Shown here: positions 8,410 through 18,531 of the stretch, in pieces
Numbering within the stretch: the first letter of the stretch is position 1
Layout of the letters: each line of letters starts with the position of its first letter
NCBI GenBank assembly: GCA_900471515.1
Contig: UCFC01000019.1
Coordinates: 124,001 to 188,000 of the forward strand
Length of the DNA: 64,000 nucleotides
Reading direction: 5' to 3'
Origin: Hyphomicrobiales bacterium
Lineage (GTDB): Bacteria > Pseudomonadota > Alphaproteobacteria > Rhizobiales > Rhizobiaceae
The notes under the pieces: generated by a model
What the model saw: the letters and a program-made list of their open reading frames with translations, nothing else
Databases searched by the model: none
Told to the model about the DNA's origin: nothing
Position numbers and translations under genes: made by a program

Positions 8410-10512
8410 CTACGCCAGCGGCAGGATCAGCACGTCGCGAGCCGGAACCTCGATACGATTTAGATCATAGCCGTATCCCACCGGCCAAGCGGGTTTGCCG
8501 CCAGACAGTTTCCCATCGGCAAGGCTGACCGTCGTCGCCTGGGTCTTGCGGGTCGGATTGACCAGCCACAGGAAGCTTCCTTTCTCGCCCTTGTGGACGC
8601 GGGCATAGACCGCATCGTTGGAAAGCGTCACATGGCGCGTCCGACCACTCCATTTGACCAGTTCGGCGAAGAAGGCGGCGTTGGCCTTGCCATCGGTGCG
8701 GTAGAAGGCGACGGAAGGATTGGTGCCGATCAGCAGGGTGCGGCCCTTGCCGAAGCGATTTTCGACGACAGCCAGACGTCCGCCATCGAAGTTCCCGCGG
8801 CCGGTGCCGCCGGTCAGGCGGTAGGACTGGAGAAGACCGCCGCCATCGACGGCCATATCGCCGAACTTGAAGTGGATGCGGTCGCCGATATCGGGCATGA
8901 ATTCCACTTCCTCCTCACGCGCACCGAAGACCTCGTCGAGCCCCATATTCGGCTGTACCTGGCCGACATGGCCGCGGTCGCCGAAATAGCCGGGGCAGGC
9001 TTCGGCAATCAGCGTGCCGCCCTTTTCCACCCAGGCTTTCAGGCGCGCCGCCTGTGCGGCGGTGAACATGATCGGGTAGGGGAAATAGAGGAAATCATAG
9101 GTGTCGATATCGTCGATATGCACCCAGTCCGGCTGCAGGCCCTCACCGAGGAAGGCGCGGTAGGCACCCCACATGGCTTCCGGATAAGGTTTTTCCTTGC
9201 GGTCGTAGTTCAGCAGGTAATCCCATTCCTGCGTTTCGGGGACGACGAGGATACCGACTTCGCCACGCACCGGCTTTGCGTCCCAGAGGGTCTTCTGCGC
9301 CGGGTCGTTCGCCCATTTCGCCATTGCGCTCTGCATGTCGGAGCGCGGTGTGCGGCTGCCGTCCATGCCATAGGCGCCGAAGGCGCCGAAGAGCGGGCCG
9401 TCGAGCAACGGGCGCCAGCGCAGGTTCAGCACGCCACGGGCGCCGCCGGCAAAGGAGGTCATGCTCCAGATACGGATATCCTCGGGCTCTGCCACGCGGC
9501 CGTCTTCCTTGTCGCGGCCGATCACCTGCGGCTGCAGCCAGAGCGGGCCGCCCTGGCGCTCGGCGTGCCAGAAAGGCTTGCCGCGGGCGGCAGCGCGGTT
9601 GATATCGACGCCGTACCAGGTCTTCCAGGGTTCGGTGCCCTTGCGGGCTTGAATCCAGGTGAAACCGTAGATTTCCACCTTGGAGGCGGCAAGCCAGTCG
9701 TCGCAGCCATTGGCGGCCATGTTGGGGATCGCGCCTGATATGCCGTGCGCGGCAATGACGTTCTTCTGGTCTACGGCGCGGATCGTATCGATGCGCCACT
9801 GCATCTGGTCATAGAAATTGTCGCGCTTGAACTGCAGCCAGTCGATGCATTCCGGATAGGGCGCCATGTGGACCGGCGGCTCGACATCGTCCCATTCGGC
9901 ATAGCTGTAGCGGTGCCAGGCCTTGGCGAGCACTTTCAGGCTGCCGTATTTCTTCTCCAGCCATTTGCGGAAGGCGGCCTTGGCATAGCTGCTGTAATCG
10001 ACATCGGCGGAATAGTTGACTTCGTTCCAGACGTCGTAGCCGTAGATCGCCGGATGATCCTTGTAGCGGGTGGCAAGCGCCGTCAGGAACTTGCCGGCTG
10101 CTTCCTTCACCTCCGGGCAGTTCAGCGTCAGCGCGCCGGCGCCGCCGCCATTGTTGGAAAAGCCGCCGGTTGCGGCCGAGACGCCCATATAGGAGCCGAG
10201 CTTGGTGCCGTCGGCATTGACCTGCAGCGCATCGGCATATTTGCGCACCGCCCAGTCAGGGACTGCATGGATGAGCTCGGCGATGACGGTCTTGATGCCG
10301 TTCCTGGCGGCGAGATCGAGCTGGCGGTCATATTCTTCCCAGTCGTAGACGCCGGGGGCCACTTCGATCGCACCCCACATGAACCAGTGGCGGAAGATGT
10401 TGAGGCCATCTTCGCCGGCCGTCGTGTAGTCGCGTTCCCAATCGTCGCGCGGCGGGTTGGACTTGCGGAAATAGACGGCGCCGAAAGGGAATTGGATATC
10501 GTTTCTGAGCAT
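8410..10512 (-). CDS. Glycoside hydrolase family 42 beta-galactosidase-like enzyme
   Basis: A 700-residue intracellular enzyme (no signal peptide). An N-terminal TIM barrel carries the family acid/base glutamate in WNE (E164) and the probable nucleophile glutamate in WHAERQGG (E318). The middle of the protein is the GATase-like trimerisation domain typical of GH42, followed by a small beta domain. GH42 enzymes release galactose or arabinose from small oligosaccharides. It is the last gene of the minus-strand sugar operon, 108 bases downstream of the reductase gene; an independent promoter cannot be excluded. Family is secure, sugar specificity unknown. Confidence 0.88.
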   Translation of the reverse strand: MLRNDIQFPFGAVYFRKSNPPRDDWERDYTTAGEDGLNIFRHWFMWGAIEVAPGVYDWEEYDRQLDLAARNGIKTVIAELIHAVPDWAVRKYADALQVNADGTKLGSYMGVSAATGGFSNNGGGAGALTLNCPEVKEAAGKFLTALATRYKDHPAIYGYDVWNEVNYSADVDYSSYAKAAFRKWLEKKYGSLKVLAKAWHRYSYAEWDDVEPPVHMAPYPECIDWLQFKRDNFYDQMQWRIDTIRAVDQKNVIAAHGISGAIPNMAANGCDDWLAASKVEIYGFTWIQARKGTEPWKTWYGVDINRAAARGKPFWHAERQGGPLWLQPQVIGRDKEDGRVAEPEDIRIWSMTSFAGGARGVLNLRWRPLLDGPLFGAFGAYGMDGSRTPRSDMQSAMAKWANDPAQKTLWDAKPVRGEVGILVVPETQEWDYLLNYDRKEKPYPEAMWGAYRAFLGEGLQPDWVHIDDIDTYDFLYFPYPIMFTAAQAARLKAWVEKGGTLIAEACPGYFGDRGHVGQVQPNMGLDEVFGAREEEVEFMPDIGDRIHFKFGDMAVDGGGLLQSYRLTGGTGRGNFDGGRLAVVENRFGKGRTLLIGTNPSVAFYRTDGKANAAFFAELVKWSGRTRHVTLSNDAVYARVHKGEKGSFLWLVNPTRKTQATTVSLADGKLSGGKPAWPVGYGYDLNRIEVPARDVLILPLA

Positions 10513-10620
10513 TGTCCTGTCCTTCTCTATTGATGTCCGGACACAGCTTCGCCGTCCGGAGACAAGGCTCCGGCAGGAGGCAATCGAAAATGTCGTCCGG
10601 GTGTTCTAGGCGGTCCTGAT

Positions 10621-11496
10621 CTAGCGCGGCCCTCCGGCGAGGAGTTCGAGCGTGCGGATAAGGGCGGAATGGTCGCGTTCGCCGTCGCCATTGGCAACAG
10701 CGGCATTCATGAGCTGCTGGGTCGCTGCCGTGTTCGGCAGCGACAGATCGAGCGCGCGGGCGGCATCGACGGCGAGCGTCATGTCCTTGCGGTGCAGGCG
10801 GATGCGGAAGCCGGGGTCGAAGGTTTCCTTGACCATGCGCTCGCCGTGCACTTCGAGAATGCGGGAGGCGGCAAAACCACCCATGAGCGCGGCGCGCACC
10901 TTGGCGGGATCGGCGCCGGCGCGTTTGGCAAAGAGCAGCGCTTCGGAGACGGCTTCGATGGTAAGGCCGACGATGATCTGGTTGGCGACCTTGGCCGTCT
11001 GGCCGTCGCCGACACCGCCGACCAGGGTGATGTTCTTGCCCATCTTTTCGAAGAGAGGCCGCGCGCGCTCGAAGGCCTCTTCCTTGCCGCCGATCATGAT
11101 CGTCAGCGAGGCGGCCTTGGCGCCGACCTCGCCGCCGGAGACCGGCGCATCGAGGTAATCGCAGCCAAGCGCTTCGATGCGCCTGGCGAAGCCCTTGGTG
11201 GCGACAGGCGAGATCGAGCTCATGTCGATGACGAGCTTGCCGGCAGAGAGGCCGGAAGCGACGCCGTCTTCACCGAAGAGCACGGCTTCGACATCAGGCG
11301 TATCCGGCAGCATCAGGATGATGATGTCGGAGGCTTCCGCGACGGCCCTGGCGCTGTGGGCGGCCTTGCCGCCCTTGGTGACGAGATGCTCAGAGGCTTC
11401 CTTCACGCGGCTCAGATGCAGCGTGTGGCCGGCATCGATCAGGTGTTCCGCCATCGGGCGACCCATGACGCCCAGTCCGATAAAACCGATATTCAT
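10621..11496 (-). CDS. glxR: 2-hydroxy-3-oxopropionate (tartronate semialdehyde) reductase-like dehydrogenase
   Basis: A 291-residue member of the beta-hydroxyacid dehydrogenase family. The N-terminal Rossmann motif is GFIGLGVMGRPM, the substrate loop reads DAPVSGGEVGA, and the catalytic lysine lies in KVANQIIVG. Tartronate semialdehyde reductases make D-glycerate using NAD(P)H. The neighbouring gene encodes a hydroxypyruvate isomerase, which makes the same substrate, a classic pair in glyoxylate and glycerate metabolism. The gap to that gene is 7 bases, so they are co-transcribed. Related family members reduce other 2- or 3-hydroxy acids, so the assignment leans on context. Confidence 0.82.
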   Translation of the reverse strand: MNIGFIGLGVMGRPMAEHLIDAGHTLHLSRVKEASEHLVTKGGKAAHSARAVAEASDIIILMLPDTPDVEAVLFGEDGVASGLSAGKLVIDMSSISPVATKGFARRIEALGCDYLDAPVSGGEVGAKAASLTIMIGGKEEAFERARPLFEKMGKNITLVGGVGDGQTAKVANQIIVGLTIEAVSEALLFAKRAGADPAKVRAALMGGFAASRILEVHGERMVKETFDPGFRIRLHRKDMTLAVDAARALDLSLPNTAATQQLMNAAVANGDGERDHSALIRTLELLAGGPR

Positions 11497-11503
11497 GTCG
11501 CGC

Positions 11504-12283
11504 TCACTTCCGGTAGGGTTTCATCCAGCCAAGGCCCTCGCTGGTGCTGGCCTTCGGCTTGTATTCGCAGCCGACCCAGCCGTCATAGCCGAGGCGGTCG
11601 AGTTCGGAGAGGATGAAGCCGTAGTTGATCTCGCCCGTGCCGGGTTCGTTGCGGCCGGGATTGTCGGCGATCTGCACGTGGGCGATCCTGTCTTTCAGCC
11701 GCGTGAAGGTCGGGATCAGGTCGCCCTGCATGATCTGCATGTGGTAGAAATCATACTGGATGTAGAGATTGTCGGAACCGACCTTTTCGAGGATGCGCTC
11801 CGCGTGATCGGTGTTCGACAGGAAGAAGCCGGGAATATCGCGCAGGTTGATCGGCTCGATCAGCAGCTTCACGCCGGCATCGGCCGTGCGCGCGGCGGCA
11901 TATTTCAGGTTCTTCACCAGCACCTTTTCCAGCGTTTCGAGATCGGCACCCTTTGGCACGAGGCCGGAGATGACGTTGACCTGCGGGCAGGCGAGCGCCT
12001 TGGCATAATCGAGGGCAAGCGAGATGCCGTTGCGAAATTCCTCGATCCGATCCGGCAGGCAGGCAATGCCGCGTTCGCCGCCGGCCCAGTCACCCGAGGG
12101 CACGTTGAAAAGCGCCTGTTTCAGGCCGTTTGCCTGGAGCGCATCGGCGACCTTTTCCTTTGGTTCGGCATAGGGGCCGAGATATTCGAGCGCGCCGAAA
12201 CCGTCCCTTGCGGCGGCGGCGAAACGGTCGAGGAAGGCAAGATCCTGATAGAGGAAGGAAAGATTGGCGGAAAATTTCGGCAC
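11504..12283 (-). CDS. hyi: Hydroxypyruvate isomerase (Hyi family)
   Basis: A 259-residue xylose-isomerase-like TIM barrel with the Hyi hallmarks LIEPIN, IQYDFYHMQ and HVQIADNPGRNEPGTGE, which provide the metal-binding and catalytic acids. It interconverts hydroxypyruvate and tartronate semialdehyde. GTG at 12283 is chosen because GAGGA lies 9 bases upstream and the length then equals known Hyi proteins; an ATG at 12301 overlapping the ATPase stop is the alternative. A much longer upstream frame is only the antisense continuation into the ATPase gene. A paralogue lies at 21714-22481. Confidence 0.9.
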   Translation of the reverse strand: MPKFSANLSFLYQDLAFLDRFAAAARDGFGALEYLGPYAEPKEKVADALQANGLKQALFNVPSGDWAGGERGIACLPDRIEEFRNGISLALDYAKALACPQVNVISGLVPKGADLETLEKVLVKNLKYAAARTADAGVKLLIEPINLRDIPGFFLSNTDHAERILEKVGSDNLYIQYDFYHMQIMQGDLIPTFTRLKDRIAHVQIADNPGRNEPGTGEINYGFILSELDRLGYDGWVGCEYKPKASTSEGLGWMKPYRK

Positions 12284-12293
12284 TGGAACATCC

Positions 12294-14003
<1,710 letters not shown>

Positions 14004-14013
14004 GGCTGCCTCC

Positions 14014-15201
14014 TCAGTTGTCATAGGGATCGGCCGCATCGCGCAAGCCGTCGCCGAAGAAGTTGAAGGACAGGACGGCCGTGACGACCGCGAGCGACGG
14101 CCAGATCAGCAGCCAGGGCGCGGTCGCAACCGTGCGGATATTCTGGGCATCCTGCAGCAGCACGCCCCAGCTGACGACCGGCGGCTTGAGGCCGATGCCG
14201 AGGAAGGAGAGCGAGGTCTCTGCGACGATCATCGTCGGCACGGCAAGGGTGACGACCGCGAGGATATGGCTGGTCAGCGAGGGGAGGATATGGCGGAAGA
14301 TCAGCCGTGCTTCGCTTGAGCCGTCGAGCTTGGCGGCAGTGACGAAATCCTCGCTGCGCAGCGCCAGAAAGCGGCCGCGCACCTCGCGGGCCAGACTTGT
14401 CCAGCCAAGCAGCGAGACGATGATGGTGATGACGAAATAGACGTTGACCGGCGACCATGTCAGCGGGATCGCCGCCGCAAGGCCGAGCCAGAGCGGAATG
14501 GTCGGCATGGCGCTGACGACTTCGATGACGCGCTGGATCAGCGTATCCACCCAGCCGCCGTAGAAGCCGGAGATCGAGCCGAGCACGACGCCGAGCACGA
14601 GCGACATGGCGACGCCGACGAGGCCGATCGACATGGAGATACGCGTGCCGTAGATCAGCCGGGTCAGAACGTCACGGCCGAGGCGGTCGGCGCCGAGCAG
14701 GTACATCGGATCGTTGGCATTGATCGGGCCGATGAAATGCGTGGTCATCGGGATCAGGCCCCAGAGCTGATAGGCCGGGCCTTTGACGAAGAAGCCGATC
14801 GGCACGACCTTGGTGTCATCAACCACGAAGGTGCGCCTCAGCGCCACTTTGTCGATCTCCACCTTGTAGCCCTTCACATGGAAATTGAACTCCGAGCTGC
14901 CGTCGGGCTTTTCCACGAAGAAGCTGAAACCCTGCGGCGGCGCGTAGGTATATTGCGGCTTGGAGGTCGCGGGCAGGGACGGCGCCAGAAACTCGGCGAA
15001 GAGGCCGACGAGGTAGAGGAAAAGGATGATCGCTCCGGCGACCATCGCCACCTTCTGGCGGATCAGCTTGCCGGCAATCAGCCGCCATGGGCCGATCGCG
15101 GCGATTGAGACGGTCTTGCCCTGTTTCAGCGGGCTGATCGAGGGACCATCTGCGACGACGTTGAGGGGGCCGGTATGGGGTGCGAAGGTTTCGTGTGTCA
15201 T
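14014..15201 (-). CDS. ABC transporter permease (DppC/OppC family), extended N-terminus
   Basis: A 395-residue permease, longer than typical DppC (about 300). After the first helix (VAMVAGAIILFLYLVG) it has a periplasmic insertion of roughly 110 residues before the conserved LLGADRLGRDVLTR segment and the remaining helices. This long-loop form is known in transporters of the oligosaccharide branch. The EAA loop is present around FVTAAKLDGSSEAR. The start at 15201 has TTGAGGAGG upstream. Gaps of 10 bases on both sides place it in the operon. Confidence 0.92.
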   Translation of the reverse strand: MTHETFAPHTGPLNVVADGPSISPLKQGKTVSIAAIGPWRLIAGKLIRQKVAMVAGAIILFLYLVGLFAEFLAPSLPATSKPQYTYAPPQGFSFFVEKPDGSSEFNFHVKGYKVEIDKVALRRTFVVDDTKVVPIGFFVKGPAYQLWGLIPMTTHFIGPINANDPMYLLGADRLGRDVLTRLIYGTRISMSIGLVGVAMSLVLGVVLGSISGFYGGWVDTLIQRVIEVVSAMPTIPLWLGLAAAIPLTWSPVNVYFVITIIVSLLGWTSLAREVRGRFLALRSEDFVTAAKLDGSSEARLIFRHILPSLTSHILAVVTLAVPTMIVAETSLSFLGIGLKPPVVSWGVLLQDAQNIRTVATAPWLLIWPSLAVVTAVLSFNFFGDGLRDAADPYDN

Positions 15202-15211
15202 CGGCGCCTCC

Positions 15212-16198
15212 TCAATTGAACCGGATGCGCGGATCGAGCAGCGCAAGCAGTAGGTCGGACAGGAGCATGCCGACGAGGGTCAGTGCCGAGAGAAGCAGGA
15301 TGAAGCTGCCGGCGAGATACATGTCCTGCGAGACCAGCGCGCGGAAGAGCAGCGGTCCGGCAGTCGGCAGGTTCAGCACGATTGCGGTGATCGTGACACC
15401 CGAGACGAGATGCGGCAGTACCCAGCCGATCGCCGAGACGAAGGGGTTCAGCGCAATGCGCACCGGATATTTCATGATCACCTTGTATTCCGGCAGGCCC
15501 TTGGCGCGCGCCGTGATGACATAGGGCTTGTGCAGCTCGTCCGTCAGGTTTGCGCGCAGGATGCGGATAAGCGCTGCGGTGCCCGAGGCGCCGATGATGA
15601 TGATCGGGATCCAGAGATGGGCGAGGAAATCGCCGACCTTGGCGAAGCTCCAGGGGGCCTCGGCATATTCCGGCGAGTTGAGGCCGCCGACGCTCTGGCC
15701 GAGATAGCGGTAGGCGATATACATCAGCGTCAGCGCCAGGATGAAGTTCGGCACGGCCAGTCCAATGAAGCCGAAGAAGGTGAAGACGTGGTCGCCGACG
15801 GAGTGGCGGCGCACGGCCGAATAGATGCCGATCGGCAGGGCTACGATCCAGACGAAGAGCAGGCTCAGGAGCGAGATGACCAGCGTCGAGCCCATGCGCG
15901 CCCAGATCAGGCCGGAAACGGGCTGGTTCCATTCAAAGGACCAGCCGAAATCGCCGCGGCTGACGATACCCCACATCCATTTGAGATACTGGATGTAGAA
16001 GGGGTCGTCGAAGCCGTAGATCTCCTTCAGCCGCTCGATCTGCGCGGGATCGACGGCCTGACCGCTGTCGCTCATCGTCGCGATCATAGAGGTCAGGTAG
16101 TCACCCGGCGGCAGCTGGATGATCATGAACGAGATCAGCGACATGCCGATCAAGGTCGGGATCATGTAGAGCACGCGCTTGAAAATATAGCCAAGCAT
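15212..16198 (-). CDS. ABC transporter permease (DppB/OppB family)
   Basis: A 328-residue membrane protein starting MLGYIFKRVLYMIPTLIG, the standard DppB/OppB first helix. The conserved region ILRANLTDELHKPYVITARAKG is the ATPase-contact loop. A GGAGAAAC stretch precedes the start. It is separated from the upstream glycosidase-like gene by 120 bases that form two or more hairpins, which could lower expression of the membrane components relative to the upstream genes. Confidence 0.93.
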   Translation of the reverse strand: MLGYIFKRVLYMIPTLIGMSLISFMIIQLPPGDYLTSMIATMSDSGQAVDPAQIERLKEIYGFDDPFYIQYLKWMWGIVSRGDFGWSFEWNQPVSGLIWARMGSTLVISLLSLLFVWIVALPIGIYSAVRRHSVGDHVFTFFGFIGLAVPNFILALTLMYIAYRYLGQSVGGLNSPEYAEAPWSFAKVGDFLAHLWIPIIIIGASGTAALIRILRANLTDELHKPYVITARAKGLPEYKVIMKYPVRIALNPFVSAIGWVLPHLVSGVTITAIVLNLPTAGPLLFRALVSQDMYLAGSFILLLSALTLVGMLLSDLLLALLDPRIRFN

Positions 16199-16222
16199 CG
16201 GAATGTTTCTCCTCCCGTTGAG

Positions 16223-16282
16223 AGCGCCCGGCCAGGCGCTTCCTTCGGATCTCCATCCGCTTTCGGCCCCTCCAGGCCGAAA
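16223..16282 (-). repeat. Tandem intercistronic hairpins between glycosidase and permease genes
   Basis: Two perfect inverted repeats lie in the 120-base gap: AGCGCC/GGCGCT at 16223-16240 with a 6-base loop, and TTTCGGCC/GGCCGAAA at 16261-16282 with a 6-base loop. Between them is a weaker GGAT/ATCC repeat. No T-run follows on the minus strand, so mRNA stabilisation or attenuation is more likely than full termination. The rest of the gap holds no gene. Confidence 0.65.
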
Positions 16283-16318
16283 ACGCTCCTCCTTGTCTTC
16301 CCCGCCGCTGGGGGCACC

Positions 16319-18460
16319 TCATTTCCAGGTGAGGTGCAACACCTCCAGCCGTTCGACATCGGGCACCTCCACCTGTGCGCGGCCGTCCTTGACGCTGAAG
16401 TTTGCGGCGCGGTCGGTAACGACGAGCCATGCCTTGGCCACCGACTTGCCCTCAGGAATTTCCACCGAAACCGTCTGGGCCGCCAGAGGGTAATTTTCGC
16501 GTATCGGCCCTTTCATCATCATCGGATTGGTGAGGTTGAAGAGGCTGAGCGCGATGCCCCCGGCATTTTCGCGCAGCGCCAAATCGACAACGCCGGGGCC
16601 CTCGACGGTGACGCGCGGCGTCTTGCCAAGCGCCCAGCGCACGGCATTGGCGATCAGCTTGCCATGGTCGACCGCGAAGACTTCCCAGAAGATTTCGCCG
16701 ATGTTCCAGGGAATGTAGACGGTGCGGCCGCCCTTGCCGGTTTCGCGGGCGATGACGGCGGCGCCTTCCGGGGCCTTGCGCGGATAGACCTCTTCCATCG
16801 GCAGGTCGGGGAAATCAGGCACGTAGAGGAAGGGCGTCGTCGCGTTGCCGGTCGGATCGGCATGGATGAGGCGCGTGCCGCCCATGATGCGTTCGGCACC
16901 GTCGTAGCCGCGATTGATCGGATGATCGCCCGAAAGCGCCACATAGGTGTTCTTGACGACGCCGCGCGGGCCGGAGACGAATTTGGCACCGAGCACATCG
17001 GAGAGGCCGAACTCCTTGCGCTTCTTGCCGAATTCGTCGCGCAGCGAGGTTTCGTAGGAGGCAATGACGCTGCCGCCGCGGTTCACATAGGCGCGGATCG
17101 CCTCGTTCTGCGCATCCGAAAGGCAGGAAGCGTTGGCGAGGATGATCAGCTTGAAGCGGTCGAGATTTTCCTTCGTCAGAACCTGATCGGAAAGAAGCTC
17201 GAAGGGCAGGCGGGCCTCGACGAGGGCATGATAGAAGCCGAGGTCGTGCTTCTCGGCGCTGTGGCGTTCTTCCGGCGCCCAGTGGCGGAGCGTGGTCGAG
17301 GGATCGATGACGGCGATCTCGGCCGTCGGATGCATGCTTTCGAGGACCGGCTCGACGGCCGCCTGCAGGGCGAAGGAATCGGCGACCGGTTCCACCCAGC
17401 GCTTGTCGGGCACGACGCCGTTGAACTTGGTGAACCAGGCATAGAGGCCGTGGGCCGTGCCGTCATTGATCCAGAGCTGCATTTCCTCGCCGGAGGTGAC
17501 GGCATCCTTCCAGCGATATTCTTCCTCCGGGCCGATCGAGGTGATGAGCACGACCGGGCGGTCGGGGAAGGTAGCGCGGATGCGCTTGCCGTTGCGGCCG
17601 GCCGACCAGCCGAGTTCCAGGCCCTTGCGGCCCTGATGGTCGACGACGAGGAAGGGGCAATGTTTGGCGATGACCGAGAGGTCGAATTCCATCAGCGAAG
17701 CGCCGCCCATGTTCGGGATGAAGCTCGCATGCGGGCGGATCGCTTTGACGGCATCGTCCCACTGGGCGATCATGTCGGTGAGCACGCGGCGGCGCCACTG
17801 CACCCAGGCCTGCCAGGCCGGATCGTCGGCATCCGGTTTCGTCGGCAGCGCGTGGCCGAACATGTCCTTGAAGCGGCGGGCGCTGTCTTCGCTGTAATCG
17901 ACGCCGTGACCCTGCCAGCGATTGGCGAAGATCGCGTCGATATCGTATTTGCGGACGATTTCCTTCACCACTTCCGGCATGAAGACGGTGTTGTAATCGC
18001 CATAGGCATTGGTCACCCAGACATCGGGATAGGCCCAGTGGCGGCGCGGCGTGCCGTCGGCATTGACCATCACCCATTCGGGATGCGCCTTGGCGGCATC
18101 GTCGTGGATCGCATGCGGATCGACACGGGCCATGACATGCATGTCGAGCTTGCGGGCGGCATCGACGAGCGCGCCGAAAATATCCTTGTCGCCCAGATAT
18201 TTGCTTACATAGTGGTAGGGCACTTCGCTCGGATAATAGGCGATGTAGCCGCCGGCGCTGAGGCAGACGGCATTGGATTTCGTGCGCTTGAAAACGTCAA
18301 TCCAGAAGGCCGGATCGTATTTTTCCGGGTCGTCCTCCACGAAGGTCAGCTGGGTCCAGCGCGTGGCGGTCTTGAACCAGTCCGGCGTGCGCAGCGTGTC
18401 GGTATTCTGTCTTCTGGCGTCGAGCATCGTCTTCATCCAATCATTGGCAAAAGAGGGCAT
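16319..18460 (-). CDS. Uncharacterised glycosidase-like protein with beta-galactosidase trimerisation-type domain (GHL6-like)
   Basis: About 713 residues. The N-terminal third resembles the hypothetical glycosyl hydrolase 6 (GHL6) TIM barrel (YDPAFWIDVFKRTKSNAVCLS, then VMARVDPHAIHDD). It is followed by a GATase-like domain of the GH42 trimerisation type (the FKLIILANASCLSDAQ region) and a C-terminal beta domain. No signal peptide is visible, so it probably acts in the cytoplasm on imported sugars. It lies between the binding-protein and permease genes of the oligosaccharide importer. Start is uncertain: TTG 18466, ATG 18460 and ATG 18436 are possible, and a 12-base direct repeat (CTTTTGCCAATG) spans this region. 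Activity has not been read from any residue here; family-level only. Confidence 0.72.
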   Translation of the reverse strand: MPSFANDWMKTMLDARRQNTDTLRTPDWFKTATRWTQLTFVEDDPEKYDPAFWIDVFKRTKSNAVCLSAGGYIAYYPSEVPYHYVSKYLGDKDIFGALVDAARKLDMHVMARVDPHAIHDDAAKAHPEWVMVNADGTPRRHWAYPDVWVTNAYGDYNTVFMPEVVKEIVRKYDIDAIFANRWQGHGVDYSEDSARRFKDMFGHALPTKPDADDPAWQAWVQWRRRVLTDMIAQWDDAVKAIRPHASFIPNMGGASLMEFDLSVIAKHCPFLVVDHQGRKGLELGWSAGRNGKRIRATFPDRPVVLITSIGPEEEYRWKDAVTSGEEMQLWINDGTAHGLYAWFTKFNGVVPDKRWVEPVADSFALQAAVEPVLESMHPTAEIAVIDPSTTLRHWAPEERHSAEKHDLGFYHALVEARLPFELLSDQVLTKENLDRFKLIILANASCLSDAQNEAIRAYVNRGGSVIASYETSLRDEFGKKRKEFGLSDVLGAKFVSGPRGVVKNTYVALSGDHPINRGYDGAERIMGGTRLIHADPTGNATTPFLYVPDFPDLPMEEVYPRKAPEGAAVIARETGKGGRTVYIPWNIGEIFWEVFAVDHGKLIANAVRWALGKTPRVTVEGPGVVDLALRENAGGIALSLFNLTNPMMMKGPIRENYPLAAQTVSVEIPEGKSVAKAWLVVTDRAANFSVKDGRAQVEVPDVERLEVLHLTWK

Positions 18461-18478
18461 TGGCAAAAGAAGGGCCGT

Positions 18479-18503
18479 GGCGCCGACCGGTGGAGCCGGC
18501 GCC
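18479..18503 (-). repeat. Inverted repeat between binding-protein and glycosidase genes
   Basis: GGCGCC occurs at 18479-18484 and 18498-18503, forming a GC-rich stem over a 13-base loop in the roughly 70-base gap after the solute-binding protein stop. No T-run follows. It may stabilise the abundant upstream message. Confidence 0.45.
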
Positions 18504-18531
18504 CGGAAATCATCGTCGATGTCGCAGGCCG

